Source: Frankia alni ACN14a (lineage in GTDB: Bacteria; Actinomycetota; Actinomycetes; Frankiales; Frankiaceae). From it: a DNA stretch of 64,000 nt. The DNA lies in assembly GCF_000058485.1 (NCBI RefSeq), contig NC_008278.1, positions 1,482,962 through 1,546,961 of the forward strand, in the 5' to 3' direction. The position numbers and the translations under genes were made by a program. A model generated the notes under the pieces. It did not search any database and was not told the DNA's origin. It saw nothing but the letters and a program-made list of their open reading frames with translations. Below, one piece after another: positions 1 through 7,808 of the stretch; the first letter of the stretch is position 1, and every line of letters begins with the position of its first letter.

Positions 1-145
1 CCTTCCCGTGTCGTGCTGGGCATCGGTCGTCAAAACCTGACCACGCTCCCGTCTGGCGGGCGCGCGGCTCGATACCCTCACTGCCCGTAACGCGACAGGC
101 TGTCTCGCAGTCGCCAAGTGCCGTCGCCGACCGAAAGATTCCGTC

Positions 146-790
146 TCATCTGGCCCACCAAGGGGTTCGCGCATCCAGATGGGCACGCACCGCTTTCATG
201 AATGACATTTCAAACGGCGTTAGAGATCTGAGATCTATTATGGCTGTCGGGATAATCATGTCCGCGTCTGATGTTGTTGCCGGCCCCCTCCAAGCATCTT
301 TCATCGCGGTCCCCGCGATCTCGCGGGCCTGCTGAACGAGGTCGGCGTACGCGGCTCCGACGGTTTCGGATTCCGCCGCCGTCCAGGCAACGTGGTAGGC
401 GAGCCTGGCTTGAATATCCCGAAGCGCCTCGGAAAGCCGAACCCTCTCGTCCGGCGCTGCATCGGTCCGCCTGCGGCGGATGGCGTAAGGGAACTCCTTG
501 TAGGCCGCGTACGTCGCGAATGCTTCAGCGAACGCTGTGCGCAGGCGGTTGCACTGCTCTTCCCGGCTGCGTCGATGGGCAAGCCAGATGTTGATCGCCG
601 CCGCGATTATGCCAGCGAGAAATGCGCCGGAGAGCACTGCGGTCGCCAGGAGATCCGGTCCGCCGGTTGTCCCTCCTTGTGCGCCCGGGGTGGGTGCGGG
701 CGTCCGTGTCACCGTAGCGGTAGTCGTGGCGCTGGTTTGAATCGACGGCAATGGTGCAACGGCGGATCCAGACGTAGTGGCGGTTGGCAT
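146..790 (-). CDS. Single-span membrane protein, candidate CBASS effector
   Basis: This 214-residue protein has a Thr/Pro/Ala-rich N-terminus (about 1-45), one clear hydrophobic segment (about 46-70) followed by a basic HRRSRE stop-transfer stretch, and a mostly helical soluble part of about 140 residues. The topology suggests an outside N-terminus and a cytoplasmic C-terminal domain. I recognise no catalytic motif. It starts with ATG 47 bp after the E2-like gene, on the same strand, behind a weak AGAGAAAG site, so it is probably the last gene of the CD-NTase/E2 operon. In CBASS loci the remaining gene is normally the cell-killing effector, and membrane proteins are a common effector class; that role is inferred from position. 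Known transmembrane effectors usually have two or more spans, so a single span would be unusual. It could also be an unrelated accessory protein. Confidence 0.7.
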   Translation of the reverse strand: MPTATTSGSAVAPLPSIQTSATTTATVTRTPAPTPGAQGGTTGGPDLLATAVLSGAFLAGIIAAAINIWLAHRRSREEQCNRLRTAFAEAFATYAAYKEFPYAIRRRRTDAAPDERVRLSEALRDIQARLAYHVAWTAAESETVGAAYADLVQQAREIAGTAMKDAWRGPATTSDADMIIPTAIIDLRSLTPFEMSFMKAVRAHLDARTPWWAR

Positions 791-837
791 TGGCGCTTTC
801 TCTGTTCATTGTTGATATTGGCTGACAGTCGTCGATG

Positions 838-1272
838 TCAGGCATGGATGACCTCGCACCCCGGCCATTCTCCTGTAAGGCGCCACCATTCTTCGCGAAG
901 CAAGTGAGCGACGATGTAGCCGAGAAGGGCAGGCGGGCCGTCGGAACGGCTCCAGCGTCGTTCTATAGGATCGGCGGGGTACCACATGCACAGCGCGCCG
1001 CCAGAATAGCGATGTGGCGAGTCGGATGGTCCGTCCGTGTAGACGTGCGGGGACTCGGGAGACGCCAGGCTGAAGACGATCGTGATTGTCTGGACAGGCA
1101 GGTCCGCGACGTCGAGCCTGATCTCGACGGCGAAGCCACCTCTGTATCGCCGGAAGGGAAACCGCACCTCCCGGATCTGAAGGCCACAGTCGGCGAGCCG
1201 GCGCAGGAACAGGATGCGGGGCGCCGGCCTGGCGAACCAGGCCGGCTCCCGCCATGGTGCTCGGCGGGTCAC
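838..1272 (-). CDS. E2-like ubiquitin-conjugating-fold protein (CBASS type II-short Cap2-like)
   Basis: This 144-residue protein has the pattern of prokaryotic E2-family proteins: an SPHRYSGGALCMWYP segment with the presumed catalytic cysteine at residue 95, then a tryptophan-rich helical end (REEWWRLTGEW). No E1 (ThiF/UBA) domain and no JAB peptidase gene lies beside it, which matches type II-short CBASS, where a lone E2 replaces the E1-E2 fusion Cap2. By analogy it would form a thioester with, or prime, the neighbouring CD-NTase. The GTG start overlaps the TGA stop of the CD-NTase gene by four bases (GTGA), so the two are translationally coupled. Family assignment comes from motif recall, not a database search. 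Confidence 0.78.
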   Translation of the reverse strand: MTRRAPWREPAWFARPAPRILFLRRLADCGLQIREVRFPFRRYRGGFAVEIRLDVADLPVQTITIVFSLASPESPHVYTDGPSDSPHRYSGGALCMWYPADPIERRWSRSDGPPALLGYIVAHLLREEWWRLTGEWPGCEVIHA

Positions 1273-2294
1273 GCGCTGTGGAGCGGGGTACCGTAGGCGC
1301 GGGTAGGCCGGACGAGTGCCGGCCTACCCGAGAGGCCCAATGCGGCGGTCGAGACTGGGTTTGGTCGCCTCAACATCGCTGCCTTGCCCGCCAGCCCGGA
1401 CGGTGTCGGGTCTTCCAGATACTTCCAGTAGACCCGCGAGAGCACCGAGAGCACCGCTTCGCGGTCGTCGTCGTGTTCGAGGGCCTCGCTGACGGCATCG
1501 GCCGCTGTGCGCAGTCGCCGGGCGGCGATCGAGCGGTCGATCAGGGGCTTCACATTGGGCGATACCCCTGCCGGATCCTTCGTCGCGTATCCCGCCTCCA
1601 GCCGGGTCGATGCCTTGTCCAGCACGGAGAAGAGGGCGGTCGGGAGCCCCATCCCTTCCGTGATGAATTCCCATGCCCAGACGGACAAGTTGTGGGATGA
1701 GAACCCGACGGTGGTGTACTGCCGGTTCCATGCCTTGAGCAGACGGATGGTGCGGCGACGGGTCTGGGCGCGCGACTTGCCGCCAGACGTGAACAGCGTA
1801 GCGTGCTGCTCGGGGTCCGAGGCTTCCCACTTGCTCTTCTTGAGGTCGGGGATCCAAAGCCCATTGCCGTCGCGGCGGGTGAGCGCCATGACGAGGTCGA
1901 TGGTCGGGTCCTGACCGTCCACCGGACGGACGAAGTAGATCTTCGGTCCTCGCCTCGACGTGCAGCAACGGGCCTTCGGGTAGACGTTTCGGATACTCGG
2001 CCCGAGCAGGGAGCACAGCGCCTCGATAGTCTCTTCAGGAGACTCGTCAGCGCCATCCGGACCGAGCGCCGGGTAGACACGGCGGTCCAGGACGACACCG
2101 CCGTCCCCGTCCGCCACTGGATGAATGAAGGTGTGCTGCGCCAGCGAACCGCTGGGGTACGTGCGCAACGCGCCCCGGAAACCGATCGCGACGTCCCGGC
2201 TGAGTCTTAGCCGGCCACGTGCCTCCGCGAGCGGTTCAGCGTGCGCGTCGATCCGACCGCGGACGTCGTTGAGGATGTCGTTTGTCTGTCCCAT
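1269..2294 (-). CDS. CD-NTase (cGAS/DncV-like nucleotidyltransferase)
   Basis: This 341-residue protein is a likely cyclic-oligonucleotide synthase, the sensor enzyme of CBASS anti-phage immunity. It shows the polymerase-beta-fold signature: a Gly-Ser pair in YPSGSLAQHT (residues 49-50), a DGDGGVVLD metal-binding strand (Asp62 and Asp64) and a third acidic residue in PTIDLVMAL (Asp133). The DGDGGVVLDRR layout resembles a CD-NTase clade found with E2 genes. On infection such enzymes make a cyclic di- or trinucleotide that activates an effector; the product cannot be predicted here. It starts with ATG and is coupled by GTGA to the E2-like gene. A 141-bp gap separates it from the upstream metallopeptidase gene and could hold its own promoter. 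Confidence 0.8.
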   Translation of the reverse strand: MGQTNDILNDVRGRIDAHAEPLAEARGRLRLSRDVAIGFRGALRTYPSGSLAQHTFIHPVADGDGGVVLDRRVYPALGPDGADESPEETIEALCSLLGPSIRNVYPKARCCTSRRGPKIYFVRPVDGQDPTIDLVMALTRRDGNGLWIPDLKKSKWEASDPEQHATLFTSGGKSRAQTRRRTIRLLKAWNRQYTTVGFSSHNLSVWAWEFITEGMGLPTALFSVLDKASTRLEAGYATKDPAGVSPNVKPLIDRSIAARRLRTAADAVSEALEHDDDREAVLSVLSRVYWKYLEDPTPSGLAGKAAMLRRPNPVSTAALGLSGRPALVRPTRAYGTPLHSA

Positions 2295-2435
2295 TCGAGT
2301 GCTTCGTTCGGTAGGGGTGCGGGCTGCACCTGGGCGCCCGGCCTGGGCGGAGCTGCTTGATGGCCGCTCACCCTTACTGACGTCGGACCGTGAGGCAGCT
2401 CCCGCCCGAGGCGGTCGACGCCCCCCAGCTCTTGT

Positions 2436-3485
2436 TCATTCGGCGCAGCTGCGGCAGATCGAGCGGCCTGGATCGAACTGCGTAGCCGCCAGCACGAGGA
2501 AGCAGCGATCACACCGCTGCTCTGCTCTGGCTCCCGCGGGGGCGCAGCCGCAGTGGCCGTTGCCGCATTTCGGCTGCCCGCAGCGCTGGCACGGCGGGCC
2601 GAAGACCTCGAACGGGTCGGCATCCGGGCAGATCTCGCAGATCCACCATCGCTCCGCAGGATAGGCCGCGCTGGCGGATCGGGGCGGCGCGAAGCGGCGC
2701 CACGCAACGTTGTCCGGCGCGAGTACCGCAATCATGTACTGCTTGTCGCACCAAGCCGCCTGCCCGTACAGCGGGTCGCTCCGGCCCCCATTGCGGTAGG
2801 CCACGAAGGTGTTGTCGTGCTCGACCGTGGCATCTCCACGAAGCGCGGCCCGGATCAGTGGCGTGTCGGATTGGTCAGAGCCCCGCGCCGGTGGGACGAC
2901 CCCCCGTGGTGACGCGAACACCACCCGGCCTGCCGCGTCGAGGAGAACGACGACGCCTCCGCCGCTCAGCAGTTCGGAGGCCCGTACGCAGCACGCTTCG
3001 CGAGATGCCTGGGAGTTCTGGAACATGTCGACGATCTCTGTGGCGGTCGGACCTCGTAGGTCGACGCGATCGCGGACCCACCCATCCGGCAGGAGCACCC
3101 GGGCGGCGAAGGCATCGCACGCCGCCTCCTCGAAGTTCTCGGAGTCCACGCGGGTGAAGACGCGCTGTCCAAGCTCTGGATCCGTCTGCTGGAGGTGATG
3201 ACCCAGTTCGTGGAGCACGGTGAACCCGCGGCGCCGGCGCGATCGCGATGCGGCGATGCGGAGGGTCGGAGGCTGGGTATGGTCCAAGTAGCTGCCAGAC
3301 ACCGAGCATCCGTCACCATCACCTGATTCGGGTACGACGGACACTTGGACGTCGGGCCACGACGAGATCGTGGCCAAAGGGTCGGCGCAGAGAGCCGCGA
3401 GCGATCCCGGATGACGCTCCTCGACAACGCGCAAGATCGCCTCGGCCTGGCGAGGAGCGTCAGCGAAGAGCGGTCTCGCCCGCAC
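2436..3485 (-). CDS. ImmA/IrrE-type zinc metallopeptidase with C-terminal zinc ribbons (CapP-like)
   Basis: This 349-residue protein has the gluzincin motif HELGHH (residues 92-97) with a downstream EEAACDAFAARVLLP segment typical of ImmA/IrrE peptidases, which cleave XRE-type repressors. A middle region of about 130 residues is unassigned. The last 70 residues are very cysteine-rich (CEIC, CQRC, CGNGHC, CDRC, CRSC), suggesting two or more zinc ribbons. It starts with GTG and overlaps the TAG stop of the upstream XRE gene by one base, so the pair is coupled. An XRE regulator plus metallopeptidase beside a CD-NTase matches the published CapH/CapP pair, in which DNA damage activates CapP to cut CapH and derepress CBASS. 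A phage-type ImmA/ImmR pair is the alternative. Confidence 0.82.
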   Translation of the reverse strand: MRARPLFADAPRQAEAILRVVEERHPGSLAALCADPLATISSWPDVQVSVVPESGDGDGCSVSGSYLDHTQPPTLRIAASRSRRRRGFTVLHELGHHLQQTDPELGQRVFTRVDSENFEEAACDAFAARVLLPDGWVRDRVDLRGPTATEIVDMFQNSQASREACCVRASELLSGGGVVVLLDAAGRVVFASPRGVVPPARGSDQSDTPLIRAALRGDATVEHDNTFVAYRNGGRSDPLYGQAAWCDKQYMIAVLAPDNVAWRRFAPPRSASAAYPAERWWICEICPDADPFEVFGPPCQRCGQPKCGNGHCGCAPAGARAEQRCDRCFLVLAATQFDPGRSICRSCAE

Positions 3486-4444
3486 TATGCATCCTCCTCG
3501 CCCGCGGCGCTACTGTTGAGGAACTGCCGAAGCCGCGAGTCCCAGTCAGGCTCGCCGCCGCCGGTTTCTCGCGCGGCAAGGCTAAAGGCGCCATAGCTGC
3601 CGTCTAGACGTGCTCGTTCCTCAGCGATACCCAACCGGCGCGCACGTCGAGTCCACGTTGATCTCCACCGTGGATGCTCCATCCGGATGACAAGCCCGGC
3701 CGGGAGTGGGCGAACCGAACTCGCGATCTCCCCGGAGGTGACGCCAGTCACCTTCGCCACGAGGTCGATCTGCTCCATCGTCATCGGGACCTTGCCACGG
3801 AGAAGGCGCATGGCCTCGGCTTGGCTCACGTTCAGCGAAGCGCAGAATGCGCCAAGATCAAGACCCGATCCCAGGATCGCTGCAAGGGTGCGTGGCTCGA
3901 TTCCCGGGACGGCAACCGGCAGCCCGGGTGCCTGCCTCAACAGCTCCAAGTCGTCGGTGAGCTCTGCGCGGAGCATAGCCGAAGGGTCCATAGGGGACGT
4001 GATCTTGCGGCCCCGTCTCACGACTGCTGGCAATGGGGCTGGCTTCTGCACGCTCGCGGCAGCGATGCATCGGACCAGCGAGTCGCTCCAGACATCCACC
4101 AGTTGATCGAGGACCCGGTTCGGCACCGTCGCCGTAAGCCCCGCCCATACTGTGACGGCCACGCCGAACGCGGTCGCCGTCTCACCGACCACGATGCCAT
4201 GGTCATCCTCCCTGGACGGGTCGATGGTCACCGGCGCACCTTGCACCTCGCGGTCTCGTACAGCCAGTACCACCAGCAACATGACGGTCTCGTCCCAGCG
4301 GGCGCGCCACACTTGCCCGACGCGGACCTCGACATCCGTCGAAGCGCCGAACCGTTCCTCTAGCCCCGGCTGGGTTAGTTGGTGCATGTCTGGTACCTGT
4401 GCCGCAAGATCGAGAAGATGCTGGGCAGTCCGCTGGTCGCTCAC
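3485..4444 (-). CDS. XRE-family regulator with large N-terminal domain (CapH-like)
   Basis: This 319-residue protein is coupled to the metallopeptidase gene. A helix-turn-helix of XRE/Cro type lies in the C-terminal half, around the segment LGAFCASLNVSQAEAMRLLR and the following helices; the N-terminal 150 residues form an unassigned domain. I chose the internal GTG at 4444 because GGAGG lies five bases upstream; a longer frame begins 39 bases earlier at 4483 but lacks a ribosome site. The likely role is a repressor that the neighbouring ImmA/IrrE peptidase cleaves. Published CapH proteins are much shorter, so the extra domain is notable. The DNA target cannot be read from the sequence. Confidence 0.68.
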   Translation of the reverse strand: MSDQRTAQHLLDLAAQVPDMHQLTQPGLEERFGASTDVEVRVGQVWRARWDETVMLLVVLAVRDREVQGAPVTIDPSREDDHGIVVGETATAFGVAVTVWAGLTATVPNRVLDQLVDVWSDSLVRCIAAASVQKPAPLPAVVRRGRKITSPMDPSAMLRAELTDDLELLRQAPGLPVAVPGIEPRTLAAILGSGLDLGAFCASLNVSQAEAMRLLRGKVPMTMEQIDLVAKVTGVTSGEIASSVRPLPAGLVIRMEHPRWRSTWTRRARRLGIAEERARLDGSYGAFSLAARETGGGEPDWDSRLRQFLNSSAAGEEDA

Positions 4445-4529
4445 GGTGTCCTCCGGCGGGGGGTGGGCCGAGTATGCCGGCACCTAGATCTGACGTCAGA
4501 ACTCCCGCCGCGCTCCATCGGGCGCACGG

Positions 4530-5483
4530 TCAGCCCAGGGCGGTCGTGGTGCCACACAGCCGGATCACCTCCTTGGCCACTGCCTCTCGGTCTTCGCCTT
4601 CGCCGACAAGCTGCCTGAGCTTCTCAGCCACCCTGTCGGCATGCAGGCGCGCCTGCGCCAGGCCGCACGCCAGGAGCACCCGGATGTCGGCCGGCGATGC
4701 CAGGTACAGGACGATCCGCCGCTCCACCGGCGACAACATCCCCACGATGCCCGCAGCCGTGGCCGCAGCACTCAGTTCTTCATCGGCGGCAACGACGAGA
4801 TCCTCGGGAGTCGGCTCATCCGCGTCGGCACGGTTCTCAGCGCCCTCGGGCAGGTAGACGATGTCGGGGTCCAGCACGACCGGGAACCGAGCCGCGAACA
4901 CGTCGACAAGCTGAGCTTCCTCAAGCGACCCGCTCGCCGCCGTGAAAGCCGCCTGGGCTACGGCGATGATCGATGCCCGGTCCGCGATCGGTGGCCGGCG
5001 GGTCGTGCTCGACCACTTCGGGATCCTCACGTTCGGGACTTCACGAGCCGCCCGCGCCAGGTCATCGATGGGGCCAGCCCACGGCGGAACCGGTGTGCCC
5101 GTGAGCCTCCAACGGCCGGCGCCCGGCTCGCCAGCAGGCACCTTTTCGAAGGCGTCATCTCCCGACAGGACCTCCACGAGCCGGCGCCGCAACGCCCCCC
5201 GTGATGTCTTGCGCACGCTGTCGATCAGCCAGTTGCGGACGGACCTGCGGAGGAGACGTCCGACGGACGCGTCATCGGTCGCCTGCGCAAGGAGGCTCGT
5301 GGTTACGGGCCCGATCCGGTCCACCAGAAATTCTTCGACAAGATCGTCGAGATCCCGGGCGCTGTCACGCCGAATTTCCGGGAAACGTCGGGCTTCCTCC
5401 TCGACCAACCTGGTGACCAGGTGGAGGCAATCCTGACCGGGATGCCCAAGACGGTGCAGCTCTTCAAACGCGGAGATGACCAA
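4530..5483 (-). CDS. Uncharacterised protein with sigma-70-like organisation
   Basis: The frame is open from 4530 to 5756, but recognisable protein begins near ISAFEELHRLGHPG. I list the TTG at 5483, which directly abuts GGGAGG; GTG at 5543 and other upstream starts are possible. The central part (GRLLRRSVRNWLIDSVRKT) and the C-terminal part (LSPVERRIVLYL, then GLAQARLHADRVAEKLR) are spaced like sigma regions 2 and 4, but similarity is weak and no -10 recognition signature is clear. It lies 85 bp upstream of the XRE gene on the same strand, so it may be cotranscribed with the regulator/peptidase pair. I cannot assign a function with confidence. Confidence 0.5.
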   Translation of the reverse strand: MVISAFEELHRLGHPGQDCLHLVTRLVEEEARRFPEIRRDSARDLDDLVEEFLVDRIGPVTTSLLAQATDDASVGRLLRRSVRNWLIDSVRKTSRGALRRRLVEVLSGDDAFEKVPAGEPGAGRWRLTGTPVPPWAGPIDDLARAAREVPNVRIPKWSSTTRRPPIADRASIIAVAQAAFTAASGSLEEAQLVDVFAARFPVVLDPDIVYLPEGAENRADADEPTPEDLVVAADEELSAAATAAGIVGMLSPVERRIVLYLASPADIRVLLACGLAQARLHADRVAEKLRQLVGEGEDREAVAKEVIRLCGTTTALG

Positions 5484-5998
5484 CCTCCCTGAGGGCCGCG
5501 TCAACGGCGTCGGTGACGCGAATTTTTGATTGTCGAGAAACACGGACGCTGACGCGACCAGCGCCCACAATTTCTTCGGTCCGAGCGCCACTTGGCCTAA
5601 TGACGGTCTAGGCCACCAGACCGCCGCCGAGCCTCGTCGTCTCACGGTTGGTCGCCGGGAGGGTGCTGGCCGTCGAATATACAGGCCTCGTGCGGGCCGC
5701 GACCGAAACCGGCCTTCACCGCACCAGCGTCCCGACTGCGGGGCCAAGGACGTCACGATCGCGATCCGGGCCTCACCAGCGTGACTGGACGGATCCCCGC
5801 GGAGTACGACGCGGCGAGTTCCTCACCGGCGTAGGCGGTGTCCGCAACAGTAGCGGTCACCGTCGGGACACGGCGGCCCGCCAACTACCCACCCACCTCC
5901 ACATCGGCCGTGGCGGGGGCGTACGCGAGAGAGCCGTTCGACGGTTCGTCCATCGGGATACGCATCCTCGTGGTCAGCCTGTGGCGGCGTCGCAGGTG
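5484..5998. other. Gene-free stretch
   Basis: I see no supported gene, RNA or repeat between the sigma-like gene and the DUF2637 gene. The promoter of the left-going defence operon probably lies in the 5490-5700 part. A weak in-frame extension of the sigma-like gene covers 5484-5756. Confidence 0.4.
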
Positions 5999-6811
5999 TC
6001 AGGCTGCCCCGTTTGGGACTGGAGCTGACGCCGACCTGCCGAACGTGGCCTTGGTGTCGCTGCGTAGCTGCGCGACGAGGCTGCGTGCGGTGCCTGCGCC
6101 GATGTGAAGGCGTTTGCGGAGGTTCTCGGCGGAGATCGGGCGGTGATGGAACTGCCAGTGCAGAACGTCCTCGGCGCGTGCCCGGTGGAGCAGGTCCTGC
6201 TCCCGTGTGCCCGATCCGTCTCCCCGAGACGTCGCCTCGACCGCAGGCGCTCCCATCCCTACCGGGCCAGGAACCTGCGGCACTTCCGGTCGGTCAGCCG
6301 CGATCGGCTCGGTCGGGTCGTCCGCGGCCTGCCTGCCCAGTGCAGCCATGGACGCTGTGGTGGTCTGCATCGCCTGGAGCAGGCTGGGGCCGACCTCCGA
6401 CCAGCCGATAAGCAGGAGCGGTCCGACGGCGTCGAACGCGGCTTTGCCGTAGTGGCCGGCGATGAGGGGTTCCGCGATGTTCAGGGCCAGCGTTACCGTG
6501 CTGGAGAAGATGAGCAGACGCCGCGCCGCCCGAACCACCTCCACCGGCCCTCCGTGCAGGACGAGGTGCCGTGTGCCGACCAGAAGCGCTACGACCGACA
6601 GATCAACTGCCGGTGCGGCGAGGATCGCGACGTACGTCGGCACCCCCAGGCGGATACCGAGCGTCGCCACGTTCCCGAACGCGAACAGGAACGTCAACCC
6701 GACCACGGTCCCCACGATCGCGGTCACCAGACGGACCGCGACGTCCGGACCCGCCAGACCTGCGGAACGTACGTTCGATTCGATCGATGTTGTTGCAAGG
6801 CGGGCGCTCAC
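5999..6811 (-). CDS. SpdB-like (DUF2637) membrane protein with C-terminal HTH
   Basis: This 270-residue protein has about four hydrophobic segments in its first 150 residues (around 25-47, 55-78, 95-118 and 125-145). The pattern matches DUF2637/SpdB proteins encoded by Streptomyces and Frankia plasmids and integrative conjugative elements, where Spd proteins take part in intramycelial spread. The C-terminal 70 residues (from about DLLHRARAEDVLHW) look like a small winged-helix or HTH unit (ISAENLRKRLHIGAGTARSLV). It starts with GTG. No integrase, TraB translocase or replication gene is visible nearby, so this is either the edge or a relic of an integrative element. It marks the surrounding region as mobile DNA. 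Confidence 0.68.
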   Translation of the reverse strand: MSARLATTSIESNVRSAGLAGPDVAVRLVTAIVGTVVGLTFLFAFGNVATLGIRLGVPTYVAILAAPAVDLSVVALLVGTRHLVLHGGPVEVVRAARRLLIFSSTVTLALNIAEPLIAGHYGKAAFDAVGPLLLIGWSEVGPSLLQAMQTTTASMAALGRQAADDPTEPIAADRPEVPQVPGPVGMGAPAVEATSRGDGSGTREQDLLHRARAEDVLHWQFHHRPISAENLRKRLHIGAGTARSLVAQLRSDTKATFGRSASAPVPNGAA

Positions 6812-6920
6812 TCTGCATCGCCCCTGGTCAGGAGCCTCGCGGAGACCGGGCGGACGGTGATCTCGGGACCCTGAACCAAGATCGAACGGTTCTTATTGTG
6901 GTGCGTTAGGTCCACGAGCT

Positions 6921-6964
6921 GGCCCGCCGTGGTCGCTGACCTTTGGTCAGCTTCCCGGCGGGCC
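6921..6964. repeat. Nested inverted repeat (outer 9-bp arms, inner 7-bp hairpin)
   Basis: GGCCCGCCG at 6921-6929 pairs with CGGCGGGCC at 6956-6964. Inside it, GCTGACC at 6935-6941 pairs with GGTCAGC at 6945-6951 across a TTT loop. Both stems are perfect. It could be a terminator, an origin structure or an attachment-site feature of the adjacent mobile element. Confidence 0.6.
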
Positions 6965-6990
6965 GCGATGTTTTCGGGGGGACGACCCAC

Positions 6991-7036
6991 CGAACCCCCC
7001 GAGTGCCGAGCTTCGCTCGGCCGGGCATCGGGTTCG
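6991..7036. repeat. Second nested inverted repeat
   Basis: CGAACCC at 6991-6997 can pair with GGGTTCG at 7030-7036. GCCGAGC at 7005-7011 pairs with GCTCGGC at 7015-7021 across a TTC loop. It repeats the two-level design of the structure 27 bp to its left. Confidence 0.5.
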
Positions 7037-7401
7037 AGGAGCGATGGTGACGTCCACGGCCGGCCCGAGGCCGTCCGCCGCGGGCAGGCACAGTCGGGTT
7101 CAGCGGCACCTGGAAGTCAGTTGCGGCGCTGGTGTTCGTCGAGGCCGGTCATCTTCTGCCGGATGGAAGTTCCTCTCACGGGCCCGGCCGGGAAAATGTC
7201 GGTCTAGTACTACAGCGGTAGCGATCTTTATAGACCCGATCGCCGGGGCCGCCCCGAAGCTCGGCCAGCATCCCGGCGACGAGGGTGGCGACCGAGGTGC
7301 AGGACAGGTGAGTGCCGTCCGCCGCCGTCCTGATGATCACTGAGCATGATCGTCCTGGGGTTGAGGCCCGTCTGCGTGGCGTCCTCGGGCACGATGGCCT
7401 C

Positions 7402-7689
7402 ATGACTGCCTACTGGATCAGTGTCTACAAGGAGATCGTCGATGAGAGCAAGGTGGCGGCGTACGCCGAGCTGGCCGGCCCGGCGCTGCGTGCGGCCGGC
7501 GGCACCTTCGTAGCCCGGGGTCTTCCGGAGCAGACCTACGAGGCCGGGGAGAAGACCCGCACCGTGCTCATCGAGTTCGATTCGGTCGAGGCCGCCCGGA
7601 CCGCGCACGACAGCCCCGCCTACCAGAAGGCCCTGGCCGTCCTCGACGGCGGCGCCGTTCGTGACATGCGCATCGTGCCGGGCGTGTGA
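7402..7689 (+). CDS. DUF1330 family protein
   Basis: This 95-residue protein begins MTAYWISVYKEI at the ATG at 7402 and matches the dimeric alpha/beta-barrel DUF1330 family throughout (RTVLIEFDSVEAARTAHDSPAYQ is typical). Family members are small ferredoxin-like-fold proteins of unknown function. An upstream in-frame extension to 7312 lacks a ribosome site and family similarity. It is on the plus strand, 119 bp before the SnoaL-like gene. Confidence 0.82.
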   Translation: MTAYWISVYKEIVDESKVAAYAELAGPALRAAGGTFVARGLPEQTYEAGEKTRTVLIEFDSVEAARTAHDSPAYQKALAVLDGGAVRDMRIVPGV

Positions 7690-7808
7690 CGAGTCGGGAC
7701 GATCTGGTTCCGGGGGGCGGCGCACACGATCTCAGGAGACGCTGCACCCGGCGATGCGACGCTGATGATGGTCAGCGCTGCTCAGACGTTTCGACAGTGG
7801 AGGTGACC

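Larger units (their letters stand above)
6812..7401. other. Gene-free stretch with nested inverted repeats
   Basis: There is no supported gene. The stretch holds two nested stem-loops at 6921-6964 and 6991-7036 (separate entries) upstream of the DUF2637 gene. Some frames are open but lack ribosome sites and family signatures. Confidence 0.45.

Noticed and set aside
2436-4444. Stand-alone toxin-antitoxin reading of the XRE/metallopeptidase pair
   Set aside because: ImmA/IrrE proteins cleave repressors rather than act as toxins, and the neighbouring CD-NTase and E2-like genes give a better explanation as a regulatory pair.
7026-7046. tRNA-like T-arm (GGGTTCGAGG with flanking CATCG/CGATG)
   Set aside because: The loop is too long and no acceptor, D or anticodon arms can be folded around it. 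A relic of an attachment site cannot be excluded but is not supported.
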